DNA from: Paracoccus aerius
GTDB taxonomy: Bacteria > Pseudomonadota > Alphaproteobacteria > Rhodobacterales > Rhodobacteraceae
Direction: 5' to 3'
Assembly: GCF_014656455.1 (NCBI RefSeq)
Contig: NZ_BNCL01000002.1
Span: 310,001-374,000 of the forward strand
Length of the DNA stretch: 64,000 nucleotides
Every line of letters starts with the position of its first letter. Within the stretch, counting starts at the first letter, position 1. Below, in pieces: positions 35,896-46,312 of the stretch. Below the pieces are notes generated by a model. It was given only the letters and a program-made list of their open reading frames with translations, ran no database searches and had not been told where the DNA came from. The position numbers were made by a program, and so were the translations under genes.

Positions 35896-37242
35896 TCAGC
35901 TATGCTGCTTCTTGCCCTTGTGGGGCGCCCAGAGGCGCTTGTTCGTCAGATACAGAAGCGAGGTCAGCGCGATAAGGAACAGCACCGACACCAAGCCCAC
36001 CTGCTTGCGATAGGTCAGCTTGGGCTCGGCGGTCCACATCAGGAAGGCCGACACGTCGCGGGCCATCTGGTCCACCGTGGCGGGGGTGCCGTCTTCATAG
36101 GTCACCAGATCGTCCGACAGCGGCGGCGGCATGGCGATGTAGCCGCTGGGGAAGGCGGTGTTCTGGTAAAGCACCGTGCCCGCCTGTTCGACTTCCTCGC
36201 CGGTGTAGCCGGTCAGGATCGCGTGGATGTATTCCGGCCCGCCGATGCCCTTGAGCAACTGGTTGATGCCGGTGCCGTAGGGGCCGTGGAAGCCCGCGCG
36301 GGCCTTGGCCATCAGCGACAGATCAGGACCCATGCCGTCGCCCGTCACCGTCGGGAAATGGTCCGTCGGCAGGCGGGCGCGTTCCTCGCCCGTGTCGGGG
36401 TCCAGGATCGGCGTCAGGTTCGCGGCATAGGCGCGGACCTGATCCTCGGGCAGGCCGGGGCCGCCGTCGTCGTGCAGCGTGCGGATCGGCACGAACTTCA
36501 TGCCGTGGCAGGCCGCGCAGACCTCGGTATAGACCTGCAAGCCGCGCTGGAGCTGGAACTGGTCGAACTTACCGAACGGTCCCTCGAAGCTGAAGGCGAT
36601 GTCCTCAATATGCGCGGCGCCGTGGTCGCCGCCGTGGTCTTCCTCGCCCTCGGCCTGGCCTTCGATGTCGTCGTGGCGTTCGTCCGCGACCACCGTGCCG
36701 GTGGTTTCCGCCGGGGCGGCGGCTTCGTCACCTTCCGTCACCTGGACCGCGTCAACGGCTTCCTCGCCCGCGTCTTGTTCGGGATCATCCGCCTCGGCGG
36801 CGGGGGCTTCGGCGGCAGGTGCCTCGGCTGCCGGTTCGGCCGCAGGTGCAGCCGGGGCGGCTTCGGCGGGGGCGGCTTCTGCGGGCGGGGCTTCGGCCGG
36901 GGTTTCGCCGTCCGTCACCGTTGCCGCGGGCGCTTCCGGGGCTTCCATCGGCGTCAGCTCGCCCCCGGCGGAGTTCGAGGTCGGCTCGGAGGATTGCGTC
37001 GGCGCCGTTGCGGATTCCCCGGCGGGGGTTTCCCCCGATCCGGCTTCGGCAGCGGGTGCCTGGGCCGGAACGGCAACCCCTTCGCCTTCGGGGGCGGGGG
37101 TGGTGGCTGCGGGTTCCGTCGGTTGCTGCGTGCCGGCCCCTTGCTGGGCCGGTGCGGGCGCGGCGGCATCCTGCGCAAGCGCGCCGCCGGCAGAGATCGC
37201 CAGGGCCAGAGCAGCCGTGAGCGTCTTGGTTCTCAGGGTCAT
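35896..37242 (-). CDS. petC: Cytochrome c1 of the bc1 complex, with long acidic N-terminal extension
   Basis: This 448-residue c1 subunit passes electrons from the Rieske protein to soluble or membrane cytochrome c. Residues 1-24 are a signal peptide. Residues about 28-210 are an unusual Ala/Pro/Glu-rich acidic domain. The haem attachment site CAACH lies at 242-246, the axial methionine is Met371 in IAMPPPL, and the membrane anchor is at about 413-433. Total length and the acidic extension match Paracoccus denitrificans c1 (about 450 residues), where the domain is linked to complex oligomerisation. The ATG at 37242 gives a normal signal peptide. petB ends 13 bases upstream. Confidence 0.95.
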   Translation of the reverse strand: MTLRTKTLTAALALAISAGGALAQDAAAPAPAQQGAGTQQPTEPAATTPAPEGEGVAVPAQAPAAEAGSGETPAGESATAPTQSSEPTSNSAGGELTPMEAPEAPAATVTDGETPAEAPPAEAAPAEAAPAAPAAEPAAEAPAAEAPAAEADDPEQDAGEEAVDAVQVTEGDEAAAPAETTGTVVADERHDDIEGQAEGEEDHGGDHGAAHIEDIAFSFEGPFGKFDQFQLQRGLQVYTEVCAACHGMKFVPIRTLHDDGGPGLPEDQVRAYAANLTPILDPDTGEERARLPTDHFPTVTGDGMGPDLSLMAKARAGFHGPYGTGINQLLKGIGGPEYIHAILTGYTGEEVEQAGTVLYQNTAFPSGYIAMPPPLSDDLVTYEDGTPATVDQMARDVSAFLMWTAEPKLTYRKQVGLVSVLFLIALTSLLYLTNKRLWAPHKGKKQHS

Positions 37243-37255
37243 CGTCCGGCTCTCC

Positions 37256-38578
37256 TTATTCGGCCATGCGCGTGGGCGAATTGTGATGCGCAAGGTAGTC
37301 TTCCTCGATCGTGGCGGGCATCGGCTGGGGCTTCTCGATCACGCCCAGGACCGGCAGGATGACCAGGAAATACGCGAACCAATAGGCCGAGGCGATCAGC
37401 GAGATCGTGGCATAGGGTTCCTCGGCCGGCATCGCGCCGCACCACATCAGCAGCACGAAGTCGAAGGCCAGAAGCCAGTACCACCACTTGAACATCGGGC
37501 GGTAACGGCCCGAGCGGACCCGGCTGGTGTCCAGCCAGGGCACAAGCGCCATGACCAGGATCGCGCCGAACATCGCCAGAACGCCGAAGAACTTGGCGTC
37601 GATGATGCCGAAGGACAGGAACTGGACGATCTGCACGATCCAGACATCGGCCGTGAAGGCGCGCAGGATCGCGTAGAAGGGCAGGAAATACCATTCCGGC
37701 ACGATGTGGGCCGGGGTCGCCAGCGGGTTCGCCTCGATATAGTTGTCGGGGTGGCCCAGGTAGTTCGGCATGAAGCCCACCACCGCGAAGAACAGGACCA
37801 GCACCACGCCAAGCGCGAACATGTCCTTCATCACGAAATAGGGCCAGAAGGGCAGGGTGTCCTTGGCGGCCTCTTCCTTGCTGGTGCGGCGCACCTCGAC
37901 CCCGGTGGGGTTGTTGTTGCCGGTGGTGTGGAAGGCCCAGATATGGACGATCACCAGGCCCAGGATCACGAAGGGCAGCAGGTAGTGCAGCGAGAAGAAG
38001 CGGTTCAGCGTGGCATTGTCCACGGCCGGTCCGCCCAGCAGCCATTGCTGGACCGCCCCGCCGACGCCGGGAACCGCGCCGAACAGGCCGGTGATCACCG
38101 TGGCGCCCCAGAAGGACATCTGGCCCCAGGGCAGCACATAGCCCATGAAGGCTGTCGCCATCATCAGGATATAGATCAGCATCCCGATGATATAGGTCAC
38201 CTCGCGCGGGGCCTTGTAGTTGCCGTAGTAAAGGTTGCGGAACATGTGCAGGTAGACTGCCACGAAGAACAACGAGGCGCCGTTCGCGTGCAGGTAGCGC
38301 AGCATATAGCCGCCGTTCACGTTGCGCATGATGTGTTCGACCGAGGCGAAGGCCATGTCCACATGCGGCGTGTAATGCATCACCAGGACGATGCCCGTGA
38401 TGATCTGGAGAACCAGGCAGAACATCAGGACGATGCCCCAGATCCACATCCAGTTCAGGTTCTTCGGCGTGGGGATCATGATCGTGTCATAGATCACCGC
38501 GACAATCGGCAGGCGGCGGTGCAGCCACTTTTCGAAGCCCGTCCCGGGTTCGTAATGGTCGTGCGGAATTCCGGCCAT
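37256..38578 (-). CDS. petB: Cytochrome b of the bc1 complex
   Basis: This 440-residue membrane protein binds both b haems and forms the quinol-oxidising and quinone-reducing sites. It has eight helices and the haem-ligand histidines in [22 protein letters not shown] and [19 protein letters not shown]. The quinol-site signature PEWY is in [16 protein letters not shown]. The length equals the Paracoccus type. It is the middle gene of petABC, with 12-13 base gaps on each side. Confidence 0.97.
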   Translation of the reverse strand: MAGIPHDHYEPGTGFEKWLHRRLPIVAVIYDTIMIPTPKNLNWMWIWGIVLMFCLVLQIITGIVLVMHYTPHVDMAFASVEHIMRNVNGGYMLRYLHANGASLFFVAVYLHMFRNLYYGNYKAPREVTYIIGMLIYILMMATAFMGYVLPWGQMSFWGATVITGLFGAVPGVGGAVQQWLLGGPAVDNATLNRFFSLHYLLPFVILGLVIVHIWAFHTTGNNNPTGVEVRRTSKEEAAKDTLPFWPYFVMKDMFALGVVLVLFFAVVGFMPNYLGHPDNYIEANPLATPAHIVPEWYFLPFYAILRAFTADVWIVQIVQFLSFGIIDAKFFGVLAMFGAILVMALVPWLDTSRVRSGRYRPMFKWWYWLLAFDFVLLMWCGAMPAEEPYATISLIASAYWFAYFLVILPVLGVIEKPQPMPATIEEDYLAHHNSPTRMAE

Positions 38579-38590
38579 CGAGATCCCTCC

Positions 38591-39154
38591 TCAGCCCAGC
38601 TGGATGGTTGTGTCGTCGAGGAACTCGGCGACGGGAATGTGCAGGTTCTGCGGCGCGGGGCCGCGGCGGATGCGTCCGGCAGTGTCGTAGTGCGAACCGT
38701 GGCAGGGGCAGAACCAGCCACCGAAGTCGCCCGCGCCGTCGCCGATGGGCACGCAGCCCAGATGGGTGCAGACGCCGATCTGGACCAGCCATTCGCCGGC
38801 TTCGTCCAGGGTGCGGTTCTGGTCGGTGGCAGGTTCCACGCCGGCCAGATTGGCGTTTTGCGCCGTGGGGTCGATCAGTTCGCTGATGTCGACCGCCCGT
38901 CCGGCTTCGATCTCCTCGGGGGTGCGGCGGCGGATGAACACGGGCTTGCCCAGCCATTTGACGGTCAGCTGGGTGCCTTCCGCGACACCGCTGACATCGA
39001 CCTGGATCGAGGCAAGCGCCTGGACGTCGGCCGAAGGGTTCATCTGGTTCACAAGCGTCCAGGCGGCGGCACCGGCGGCCACCGTGCCTGCGCCCGCCGT
39101 GGCATAGTAGAGGAAATCCCTCCGGGTGCCTACGTGGTCATCTGCGTGGGACAC
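38591..39154 (-). CDS. petA: Rieske iron-sulfur protein of the bc1 complex
   Basis: This 187-residue subunit carries the [2Fe-2S] cluster. Ligands lie in CTHLGC (Cys129, His131, Cys134) and CPCHGSHY (Cys149, Cys151, His152). The N-terminus has a twin-arginine motif [14 protein letters not shown], so it is exported folded by Tat and stays anchored by that helix. It is the first gene of petABC. The upstream 274-base gap holds repeated GCGACA/TTGTCGC boxes that may bind RegA. Confidence 0.97.
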   Translation of the reverse strand: MSHADDHVGTRRDFLYYATAGAGTVAAGAAAWTLVNQMNPSADVQALASIQVDVSGVAEGTQLTVKWLGKPVFIRRRTPEEIEAGRAVDISELIDPTAQNANLAGVEPATDQNRTLDEAGEWLVQIGVCTHLGCVPIGDGAGDFGGWFCPCHGSHYDTAGRIRRGPAPQNLHIPVAEFLDDTTIQLG

Positions 39155-39191
39155 GGGTCATTCTCCAATTCGGGCCGGGGACCGGCCGATA

Positions 39192-39332
39192 CGACAATCC
39201 GGGCCGCGCATTGTCGCAGCCTTCGCGGGGGCGGTTCTAGCCTTCAATCAACCGTCAGTCCAGCGGGTAAGCCGGCCCGCAAGGCTCCGTTCCCCAGCCG
39301 ATGTTGGAAAATTGTCGCGCGCATGTTGTCGC
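39192..39332 (-). promoter_or_regulatory. Putative petABC control region with repeated TTGTCGC boxes
   Basis: In the 274-base gap before petA, CGACAAT (39192-39198) and ATTGTCG (39210-39216) form an inverted repeat with an 11-base spacer. Two further direct copies of TTGTCGC lie at 39312-39318 and 39326-39332. Read on the petA strand these give GCGACA half-sites of the type described for RegA/PrrA binding. RegA controls the bc1 genes in Rhodobacter, and regBA is in this window. The match is by eye and the site is unproven. No other gene was seen in the gap. Confidence 0.45.
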
Positions 39333-39428
39333 AGGCAGGGGTTCGGCTGCAAGAAGGAAAGGGGGCTTTCCGTTCCTTCGGCCGCTATCGCGTCCTCACC
39401 CCCGGGGATGCTTGGTCACAGAACGGGA

Positions 39429-40199
39429 TCAAAGCAGGCCCTGGCTGCGGAAGGACAGTTCGCGGGATTTGCCGATGATCAGGTGGTCATGGATGGTGAT
39501 TCCCATGCTGTCGGCCGCCTGGGCGATGCGGGCCGTCATGGCGATATCGGCGTCCGACGGCGTGGGATCGCCCGAAGGGTGGTTGTGGACCAGGATCAGG
39601 GCCGAGGCGTTGAGTTCAAGCGCCCGGCGGATGATTTCGCGTGGATAGACGGGGACGTGATCGACCGTGCCACGGGCCTGTTCCTCGTCCGCGATCAAGA
39701 CGTTCTTGCGATCCAGGTAAAGGACGCGGAACTGCTCGATCTCGCGATGGGCCATGGCAGTGTGGCAATAATCCAGCAGCGCGTCCCATCCCGAAAGGAC
39801 AGGGCGGTGCATGATCCGGGCCCGGGCCATACGCTGTGCCGCGGCCTCGACGATCTTCAGTTCGGTCACTACGGCCGGCCCGACGCCCTCGACCTGTTCC
39901 AGCCGTGCGGCGGGGGCCGTAAGCACGCGGTTGAAATCGCCGAAGGCCTCGATCAGGCGGCGGGCGAGGGGTTTGACATCCTGGCGGGGGATGGCGCGGA
40001 ACAGGACCAGTTCCAGCATCTCGTAGTCCGGCATGGCCCCTGCGCCGCCCGTCATGAAGCGTTCCCGCAGCCGCGCGCGGTGATCGGCGAGATATGAAGG
40101 AGCCTTGCCCCGATGGGACAGGATGGTCGGGACCGCCTCGTCCAAGGCGGGCTGGAACAGCGGCAGGGGCATTTCGCCAAAGGTGCGATTCGGGTCCAT
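39429..40199 (-). CDS. radC: RadC-family JAB/MPN-domain protein
   Basis: This 256-residue protein has an N-terminal helix-hairpin-helix segment (LEQVEGVGPAVVTELKIVEA, about 100-119) and a C-terminal JAMM metalloprotease-like domain with HNHPSGDPTPSDAD at 205-218. The DNA repair role once proposed for RadC is disputed, and its true function is unknown. It stands alone on the minus strand between dnaJ and the petABC control region. Confidence 0.92.
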   Translation of the reverse strand: MDPNRTFGEMPLPLFQPALDEAVPTILSHRGKAPSYLADHRARLRERFMTGGAGAMPDYEMLELVLFRAIPRQDVKPLARRLIEAFGDFNRVLTAPAARLEQVEGVGPAVVTELKIVEAAAQRMARARIMHRPVLSGWDALLDYCHTAMAHREIEQFRVLYLDRKNVLIADEEQARGTVDHVPVYPREIIRRALELNASALILVHNHPSGDPTPSDADIAMTARIAQAADSMGITIHDHLIIGKSRELSFRSQGLL

Positions 40200-40248
40200 G
40201 GCGACAGCATGGACCCACGCAGGTGAAAAAAGGATTAACGCGACCGGT

Positions 40249-41406
40249 TCACCGGGTCATGCCGTCCCAGAAGCTTTTCACCTTGTCGAAGAAGCTGTCC
40301 GACTGCGGGCTGTTGTTGGCCTGCTCGGCCTCGAACTCTCGCAGCAGTTCACGCTGGCGGGCGGTCAAGTTCACGGGTGTTTCGACGACCAGTTCGATCA
40401 GCATGTCGCCCGGTTCCCCCCCGGCGCCGGGGCCGTGGCGCAGGGGCGGCATTCCCTTGCCGCGCAGACGCATCTGGCGGCCCGACTGGCTGCCTGCCGG
40501 AACCTTCACGCGGGCGCGGCCGCCGTCGATGGTCGGCACCTCGACCTCGCCGCCCAGGGCGGCGGTGGCCATGCTGACCGGAACCTGGCAGGCCAGGATC
40601 TTGCCGTCGCGCAGGAAGATCGCGTGGTCCTGCACCTCGATGAAGATATACAGGTCCCCCGCCGGGCCACCGCGCAAGCCTGCCTCGCCCTCGCCGGCCA
40701 GGCGGATGCGGGTGCCGGTTTCCACGCCTGCGGGGATGTTCACCGACAGCGTCCGTTCGCGTTCGATGCGGCCCGCGCCATGGCAGGCCTTGCAGGGGTT
40801 CTTGACGATCTGGCCCTGGCCGCCGCAGGTGGGGCAGGTGCGCTCGACGGTGAAGAAGCCTTGCTGCGCGCGAACCTTGCCCATGCCCGCGCAGGTGGGG
40901 CAGGCGGCAGGCTGTGTCGCGCCCTCGGCCCCGGTTCCCTCGCATTCGCCGCAGGCGACCGAGCCCGGGACAGTGATGGATTTCTTCAGGCCGGTATAGG
41001 CGTCTTCCAGGCTGACGCGCAGGTTGTAGCGCAGGTCCTGGCCGCGTTGGGCGCGGGACCGTCCCCCGCCGCCGCCGCGCCGTCCCATCATGTCACCGAA
41101 CAGATCCTCGAACACGTCGGCGAAGGCGCTGCCGAAATCGCCCGGATGCGCGCCGCGCGCCCCGAAGCCGCCACCGCCGCCTTCAAAGGCTGCATGGCCG
41201 AAGCGGTCATAGGCGGCCTTCTTCTGGTCGTCCTTGAGGCAGTCATAAGCCTCGTTGGCTTCCTTGAAATGCGCCTCGGCCTGGGGATTGTCCTTGTTGC
41301 GGTCGGGATGCAGTTCCTTCGCCTTCTGGCGATAGGCCTTCTTGATTTCCTCGGCCGAGGCCCCGCGCGTCACGCCCAGAACCTCGTAATAGCAACGCTT
41401 GGCCAT
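40249..41406 (-). CDS. dnaJ: Chaperone DnaJ
   Basis: This 385-residue type I J-protein has a J domain with HPD at 33-35, a glycine-rich linker, four CxxCxGxG zinc repeats ([32 protein letters not shown]) and C-terminal substrate-binding domains. It stimulates DnaK ATPase and delivers substrates. The start at 41406 ([12 protein letters not shown]) is the family start; an in-frame start 24 bases upstream is less likely. It follows dnaK after a 79-base gap with a strong stem-loop. Confidence 0.96.
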   Translation of the reverse strand: MAKRCYYEVLGVTRGASAEEIKKAYRQKAKELHPDRNKDNPQAEAHFKEANEAYDCLKDDQKKAAYDRFGHAAFEGGGGGFGARGAHPGDFGSAFADVFEDLFGDMMGRRGGGGGRSRAQRGQDLRYNLRVSLEDAYTGLKKSITVPGSVACGECEGTGAEGATQPAACPTCAGMGKVRAQQGFFTVERTCPTCGGQGQIVKNPCKACHGAGRIERERTLSVNIPAGVETGTRIRLAGEGEAGLRGGPAGDLYIFIEVQDHAIFLRDGKILACQVPVSMATAALGGEVEVPTIDGGRARVKVPAGSQSGRQMRLRGKGMPPLRHGPGAGGEPGDMLIELVVETPVNLTARQRELLREFEAEQANNSPQSDSFFDKVKSFWDGMTR

Positions 41407-41436
41407 CTTTTGTCCTGTCTGGTTCCCCAACGAAAT

Positions 41437-41466
41437 GGCCGGCCCGCGTCATCCCGCGGACCGGCC
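41437..41466 (-). terminator. dnaK-dnaJ intergenic stem-loop
   Basis: Twelve bases GGCCGGTCCGCG (41466-41455) pair with CGCGGGCCGGCC (41448-41437), with one G-U pair, around a 6-base loop. A weak T-rich tail (ATTTCGTT) follows. It lies 20 bases after the dnaK stop and probably attenuates transcription into dnaJ, giving more DnaK than DnaJ. Confidence 0.7.
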
Positions 41467-41485
41467 CGATAGGGTGCGGCCCGGA

Positions 41486-43402
<1,917 letters not shown>

Positions 43403-43510
43403 ACTGGTTTCCTTCTTGCGGCGATTCCAAAGGGCTTCAGGTCCGTTATGGCCCCCAAGGCCCGATCCCAAATGCATTTCCAGGTCCGGCGGGCCGGACG
43501 CTTCGGGGGT

Positions 43511-43540
43511 GTATATAGGGATGGTTTGAAGCCCCGCAAG
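43511..43540 (-). promoter_or_regulatory. Probable RpoH (sigma-32) promoter of dnaK
   Basis: On the minus strand a CTTGCGG box (43540-43534) and a CCCTATATAC box (43520-43511) are separated by about 14-16 bases. This resembles the alphaproteobacterial heat-shock pattern CTTG...CYTATNT. It lies 109 bases before the dnaK start in the only gap between dnaK and the polysaccharide permease gene. Confidence 0.55.
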
Positions 43541-43567
43541 CGCCGGATGCGGCCAATTTGCGCGCGT

Positions 43568-44389
43568 TCAATCAGCCGCGCTCCAGCTGAGGGATTCGTA
43601 TTTGCGGGTGGTGAAGTTGATCAGAAGCCCGATCATCATCGCGGCCAGCGAAAACCACAGCGCGTAAAGCGGATCGGATTTCAGGGGAGTGTAGTTGATG
43701 AACAGAAAGCCCCGCTGCTGGTCGATGATGTGGAACAGCGGGTTCCAGACGAACCAGGGCAGAAGCGCGTTGGGCAGCACGTTTCCCACGAACATCTTGC
43801 CCGATGCGAACATGTTGATGCGCTGATAGGCCGTCGTCACCAGCTTGGACGCACGCGGCGACCAGGGTCTTATGCCCAGAAACACCAGCCCGATGCACCC
43901 GCCCGAGAACCAGGACAGCAGATACATCGCCAGGCTGCCCGGCCAGAAGTCGAAATGGATGGGCGTCATCAGCACGTGATACAGCCACAGGATCGCGATG
44001 CAGCTGATCGTTTGCCGATACAGGACCGCAAGCGCCGCCGAGGCGATCAGGATGGCGGGGTTCAGCGGCTGGTGCTTGACCAGCCCGCCCGACACCGAAT
44101 GGCTGCCGGCCACCGCGCCCGATGTCTGGACATGGATCATGAACATGAAGATGCCCGACATCAGATACAGCATGAAGTCGCCCCGGATGGGCGAGTTTCG
44201 CACTCCCATGATCAGGTAGATCAGCAGAAAGGCCATCATGAAGATCGACGACTGCAGGATCGTCAGCAGCAGGCCCACGATCGCGTTGCGATGGTCGTTG
44301 CGCAGGTTGTAGACGGTCTGGTGATAGATCAGGCCCAGGGTCGTCCCGGCGGCCTGGACGACGGTGCGGTTCTTTCGCTGGATGAACAA
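43568..44389 (-). CDS. Polysaccharide-export ABC transporter permease (KpsM-like, ABC-2 type)
   Basis: This membrane protein of about 273 residues belongs to the ABC-2 polysaccharide exporters. An N-terminal cytoplasmic segment (KNRTVVQAAGTTLGLIYHQT) precedes about six helices. FTTRKYESLSWSAAD at the end and FVWNPLFHIIDQQRGFLFIN are family-typical. No ATG fits the N-terminus. The TTG at 44389 gives the usual start LFIQRKNRT; a GTG at 44476 in the same frame would add 29 residues. No matching ATPase gene (KpsT) or periplasmic partner is nearby, so it must pair with proteins encoded elsewhere. It diverges from cysQ. Confidence 0.78.
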   Translation of the reverse strand: MFIQRKNRTVVQAAGTTLGLIYHQTVYNLRNDHRNAIVGLLLTILQSSIFMMAFLLIYLIMGVRNSPIRGDFMLYLMSGIFMFMIHVQTSGAVAGSHSVSGGLVKHQPLNPAILIASAALAVLYRQTISCIAILWLYHVLMTPIHFDFWPGSLAMYLLSWFSGGCIGLVFLGIRPWSPRASKLVTTAYQRINMFASGKMFVGNVLPNALLPWFVWNPLFHIIDQQRGFLFINYTPLKSDPLYALWFSLAAMMIGLLINFTTRKYESLSWSAAD

Positions 44390-44521
44390 TGCCTGCGCCC
44401 GCCTTTCGCTGTCCGTTCCTGCGGGCGCTTGCCCAAGCCCTCTGCCCCCATCATAAGAGGATCGGGCGCCCGTCACAATCGGCGGGGCTGCGCGCAACAG
44501 GCCGGCCGGGAAGGAAACTAG

Positions 44522-45319
44522 ATGGATTTTGAACGACTGAACGCCGAGATGCGGCGCCTGGCGTTGCAGGCCGGAGCCCGGATCATGGAAATCTATGGCG
44601 CCGAGGACTTCGAGGTCCGCGCCAAGTCGGACGATTCGCCCGTCACCGCCGCGGACGAGGCCGCCGATGCGCTGATTTCGGCCGGGCTGCGCGACGCCTT
44701 TCCCGACATCCCCCTGATCACCGAGGAACAAGCGGCAAGCCATGCGCAGGCCGCGCAGACCTTTCTGATCGTCGATCCCCTGGACGGCACAAAGGAATTC
44801 GTGCAGCGGCGCGGCGACTTCACCGTCAACATCGCCTATGTGGAAAACGGCGTGCCCCTGCGTGGGGTGGTCTATGCCCCGGCCAAGGGGCGGCTGTTCT
44901 ATACGACCGCCGACGGCCGCTCGGTCGAGGAGCAGGGTCCCTTCGGCGATCAGCCCGGCAAGACGGTGCCCATCGGCGTGAACCCGATCCCCGACAATCG
45001 CGGCCTGATGGTCGTGGCGTCGAAGTCGCACCGGGACGCGGCCACCGACGACTACATCGCCCAATATGCGGTCCGTGACATGACCAGTGCCGGATCCTCG
45101 CTGAAGTTCTGCCTTGTCGCGACCGGAGAGGCGGATCTTTATCCCCGTCTGGGCCGGACGATGGAGTGGGACACCGCGGCGGGCGACGCCGTGTTGCGCG
45201 GCGCCGGGGGCGAGGTCGTGCGCTTCGACGACCACACGCCGCTGGCCTATGGCAAGCCGGGCTTCGAAAACCCCTTCTTTATCGCCTTTGCCCCGGGCGT
45301 CCTGCTGGTGAAGGCCTGA
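44522..45319 (+). CDS. cysQ: 3'(2'),5'-bisphosphate nucleotidase CysQ
   Basis: This 265-residue inositol-monophosphatase-fold enzyme removes the 3'-phosphate of PAP, the by-product of PAPS-dependent sulfation. The metal motifs are ITEEQ (Glu68-Glu69), DPLDGTKEF at 85-93 and the C-terminal EWDTAAGDAVLRGAGG. A sulfotransferase gene lies 7 kb downstream in the same glycan region, which gives CysQ a local reason to be here beyond cysteine synthesis. GGAAGGAAA precedes the ATG. kdsB follows after one base. Confidence 0.93.
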   Translation: MDFERLNAEMRRLALQAGARIMEIYGAEDFEVRAKSDDSPVTAADEAADALISAGLRDAFPDIPLITEEQAASHAQAAQTFLIVDPLDGTKEFVQRRGDFTVNIAYVENGVPLRGVVYAPAKGRLFYTTADGRSVEEQGPFGDQPGKTVPIGVNPIPDNRGLMVVASKSHRDAATDDYIAQYAVRDMTSAGSSLKFCLVATGEADLYPRLGRTMEWDTAAGDAVLRGAGGEVVRFDDHTPLAYGKPGFENPFFIAFAPGVLLVKA

Positions 45320-45320
45320 C

Positions 45321-46121
45321 ATGTCGGTGCTGATCGTCATCCCCGCCCGCCATGCCTCGACCCGATACCCGGGCAAGCCGCTGGTGGAGTTGCGCGGCGC
45401 ATCCGGCCAACCGCGCAGCCTGATCCGGCGCAGTTGGGATGCGGCGATGGCGGTGTCGGGTGTCGACCGCGTGGTTGTGGCGACCGACGACGGCCGCATC
45501 CGCGACCATGCGGCGGGCTTCGGGGCCGAGGTGGTGATGACCAGCACGACCTGCCGCAACGGCACCGAACGCTGCGCCGAGGCCGTGGCGAACCTGGGCC
45601 TGACCCCGGACATCGTGGTGAACCTGCAGGGCGACGCGCCCCTGACGCCGCCCTGGTTCGTGGAAGATCTGGTGGCGGGCCTGCGCGCCGATCCCGATGC
45701 CGATGTGGCAACCCCGGTGCTGCGCTGCACGGGCCGGATGCGTGCCGACCTGATCGCCGACCGCCACGCGGGCCGGGTGGGCGGAACCACGGCAGTCTTC
45801 GGCCACGACCGGCAGGCGCTTTTCTTTTCGAAAGAAGTGATTCCCTTCGCCGCGGGCGATTTCGGGGATGATGATCCCAGTCCTGTCTTCCACCATGTCG
45901 GCGTCTATGCCTATCGCCCCGCCGCCCTGGCCGAATACACTGCCTGGGGCGAAGGCCGCCTCGAGGTGCTGGAAGGGCTGGAGCAGTTGCGGTTTCTGGA
46001 ACGCGGCCGGCGCATCTTGTGCGTCGAGGTCGAATCGCGCGGCCGCCAGTTCTGGGAATTGAACAACCCCGAGGACGTGCCGCGCCTCGAGGTGATGATG
46101 CGGGCCATGAACCTGGACTGA
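45321..46121 (+). CDS. kdsB: CMP-Kdo synthetase KdsB
   Basis: This 266-residue cytidylyltransferase activates Kdo for lipopolysaccharide core and for the Kdo linkers of some capsules. The CTP-binding start VIPARHASTRYPGKPLVEL, the DDGRI and NLQGDAPLTPP motifs, and the C-terminal ELNNPEDVPRLEVMMRAM fit the family. It is coupled to cysQ on the same strand. The neighbouring polysaccharide permease suggests a possible capsule role as well. Confidence 0.92.
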   Translation: MSVLIVIPARHASTRYPGKPLVELRGASGQPRSLIRRSWDAAMAVSGVDRVVVATDDGRIRDHAAGFGAEVVMTSTTCRNGTERCAEAVANLGLTPDIVVNLQGDAPLTPPWFVEDLVAGLRADPDADVATPVLRCTGRMRADLIADRHAGRVGGTTAVFGHDRQALFFSKEVIPFAAGDFGDDDPSPVFHHVGVYAYRPAALAEYTAWGEGRLEVLEGLEQLRFLERGRRILCVEVESRGRQFWELNNPEDVPRLEVMMRAMNLD

Positions 46122-46265
46122 AAAAGCTGCCGCCAGGGACGATTTTGCCGGCATTCACCAGAATCCCTGCATCTTTCTGCATTTGCATTGGCGTGCTTCC
46201 GCTGACACGGGTAATATCCGGATTGATGATGCAGCCTTTGGGGCTGATGAGAGTTGTCATGCGTT

Positions 46266-46279
46266 CGGCCGTACGGCCG
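46266..46279. repeat. Perfect 14-base palindrome upstream of galU
   Basis: CGGCCGTACGGCCG is a complete palindrome lying 33 bases before the galU start, in the 191-base gap between kdsB and galU. The placement suits an operator or RNA hairpin near the ribosome site. No regulator family is recognised. Nothing else coding was seen in this gap. Confidence 0.4.
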
Positions 46280-46312
46280 TTCGCGATTGATCGAACAAGG
46301 GTATCACAGCAA

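Noticed and set aside
35896..37242. Low-complexity acidic stretch of cytochrome c1 as a frameshift artefact
   Set aside because: The frame is continuous from the signal peptide to the haem domain, and total length matches Paracoccus cytochrome c1, which has such a domain.
36599..39478. Long plus-strand frame opposite petABC
   Set aside because: The petABC genes on the other strand carry haem, quinol-site and Rieske motifs. The opposite frame has only Ala/Ser/Gly and His/Asp/Gln-rich filler.
40224..40258. Terminator at the end of dnaJ
   Set aside because: A short imperfect stem includes the stop codon and the T run is too far away to support an intrinsic terminator.
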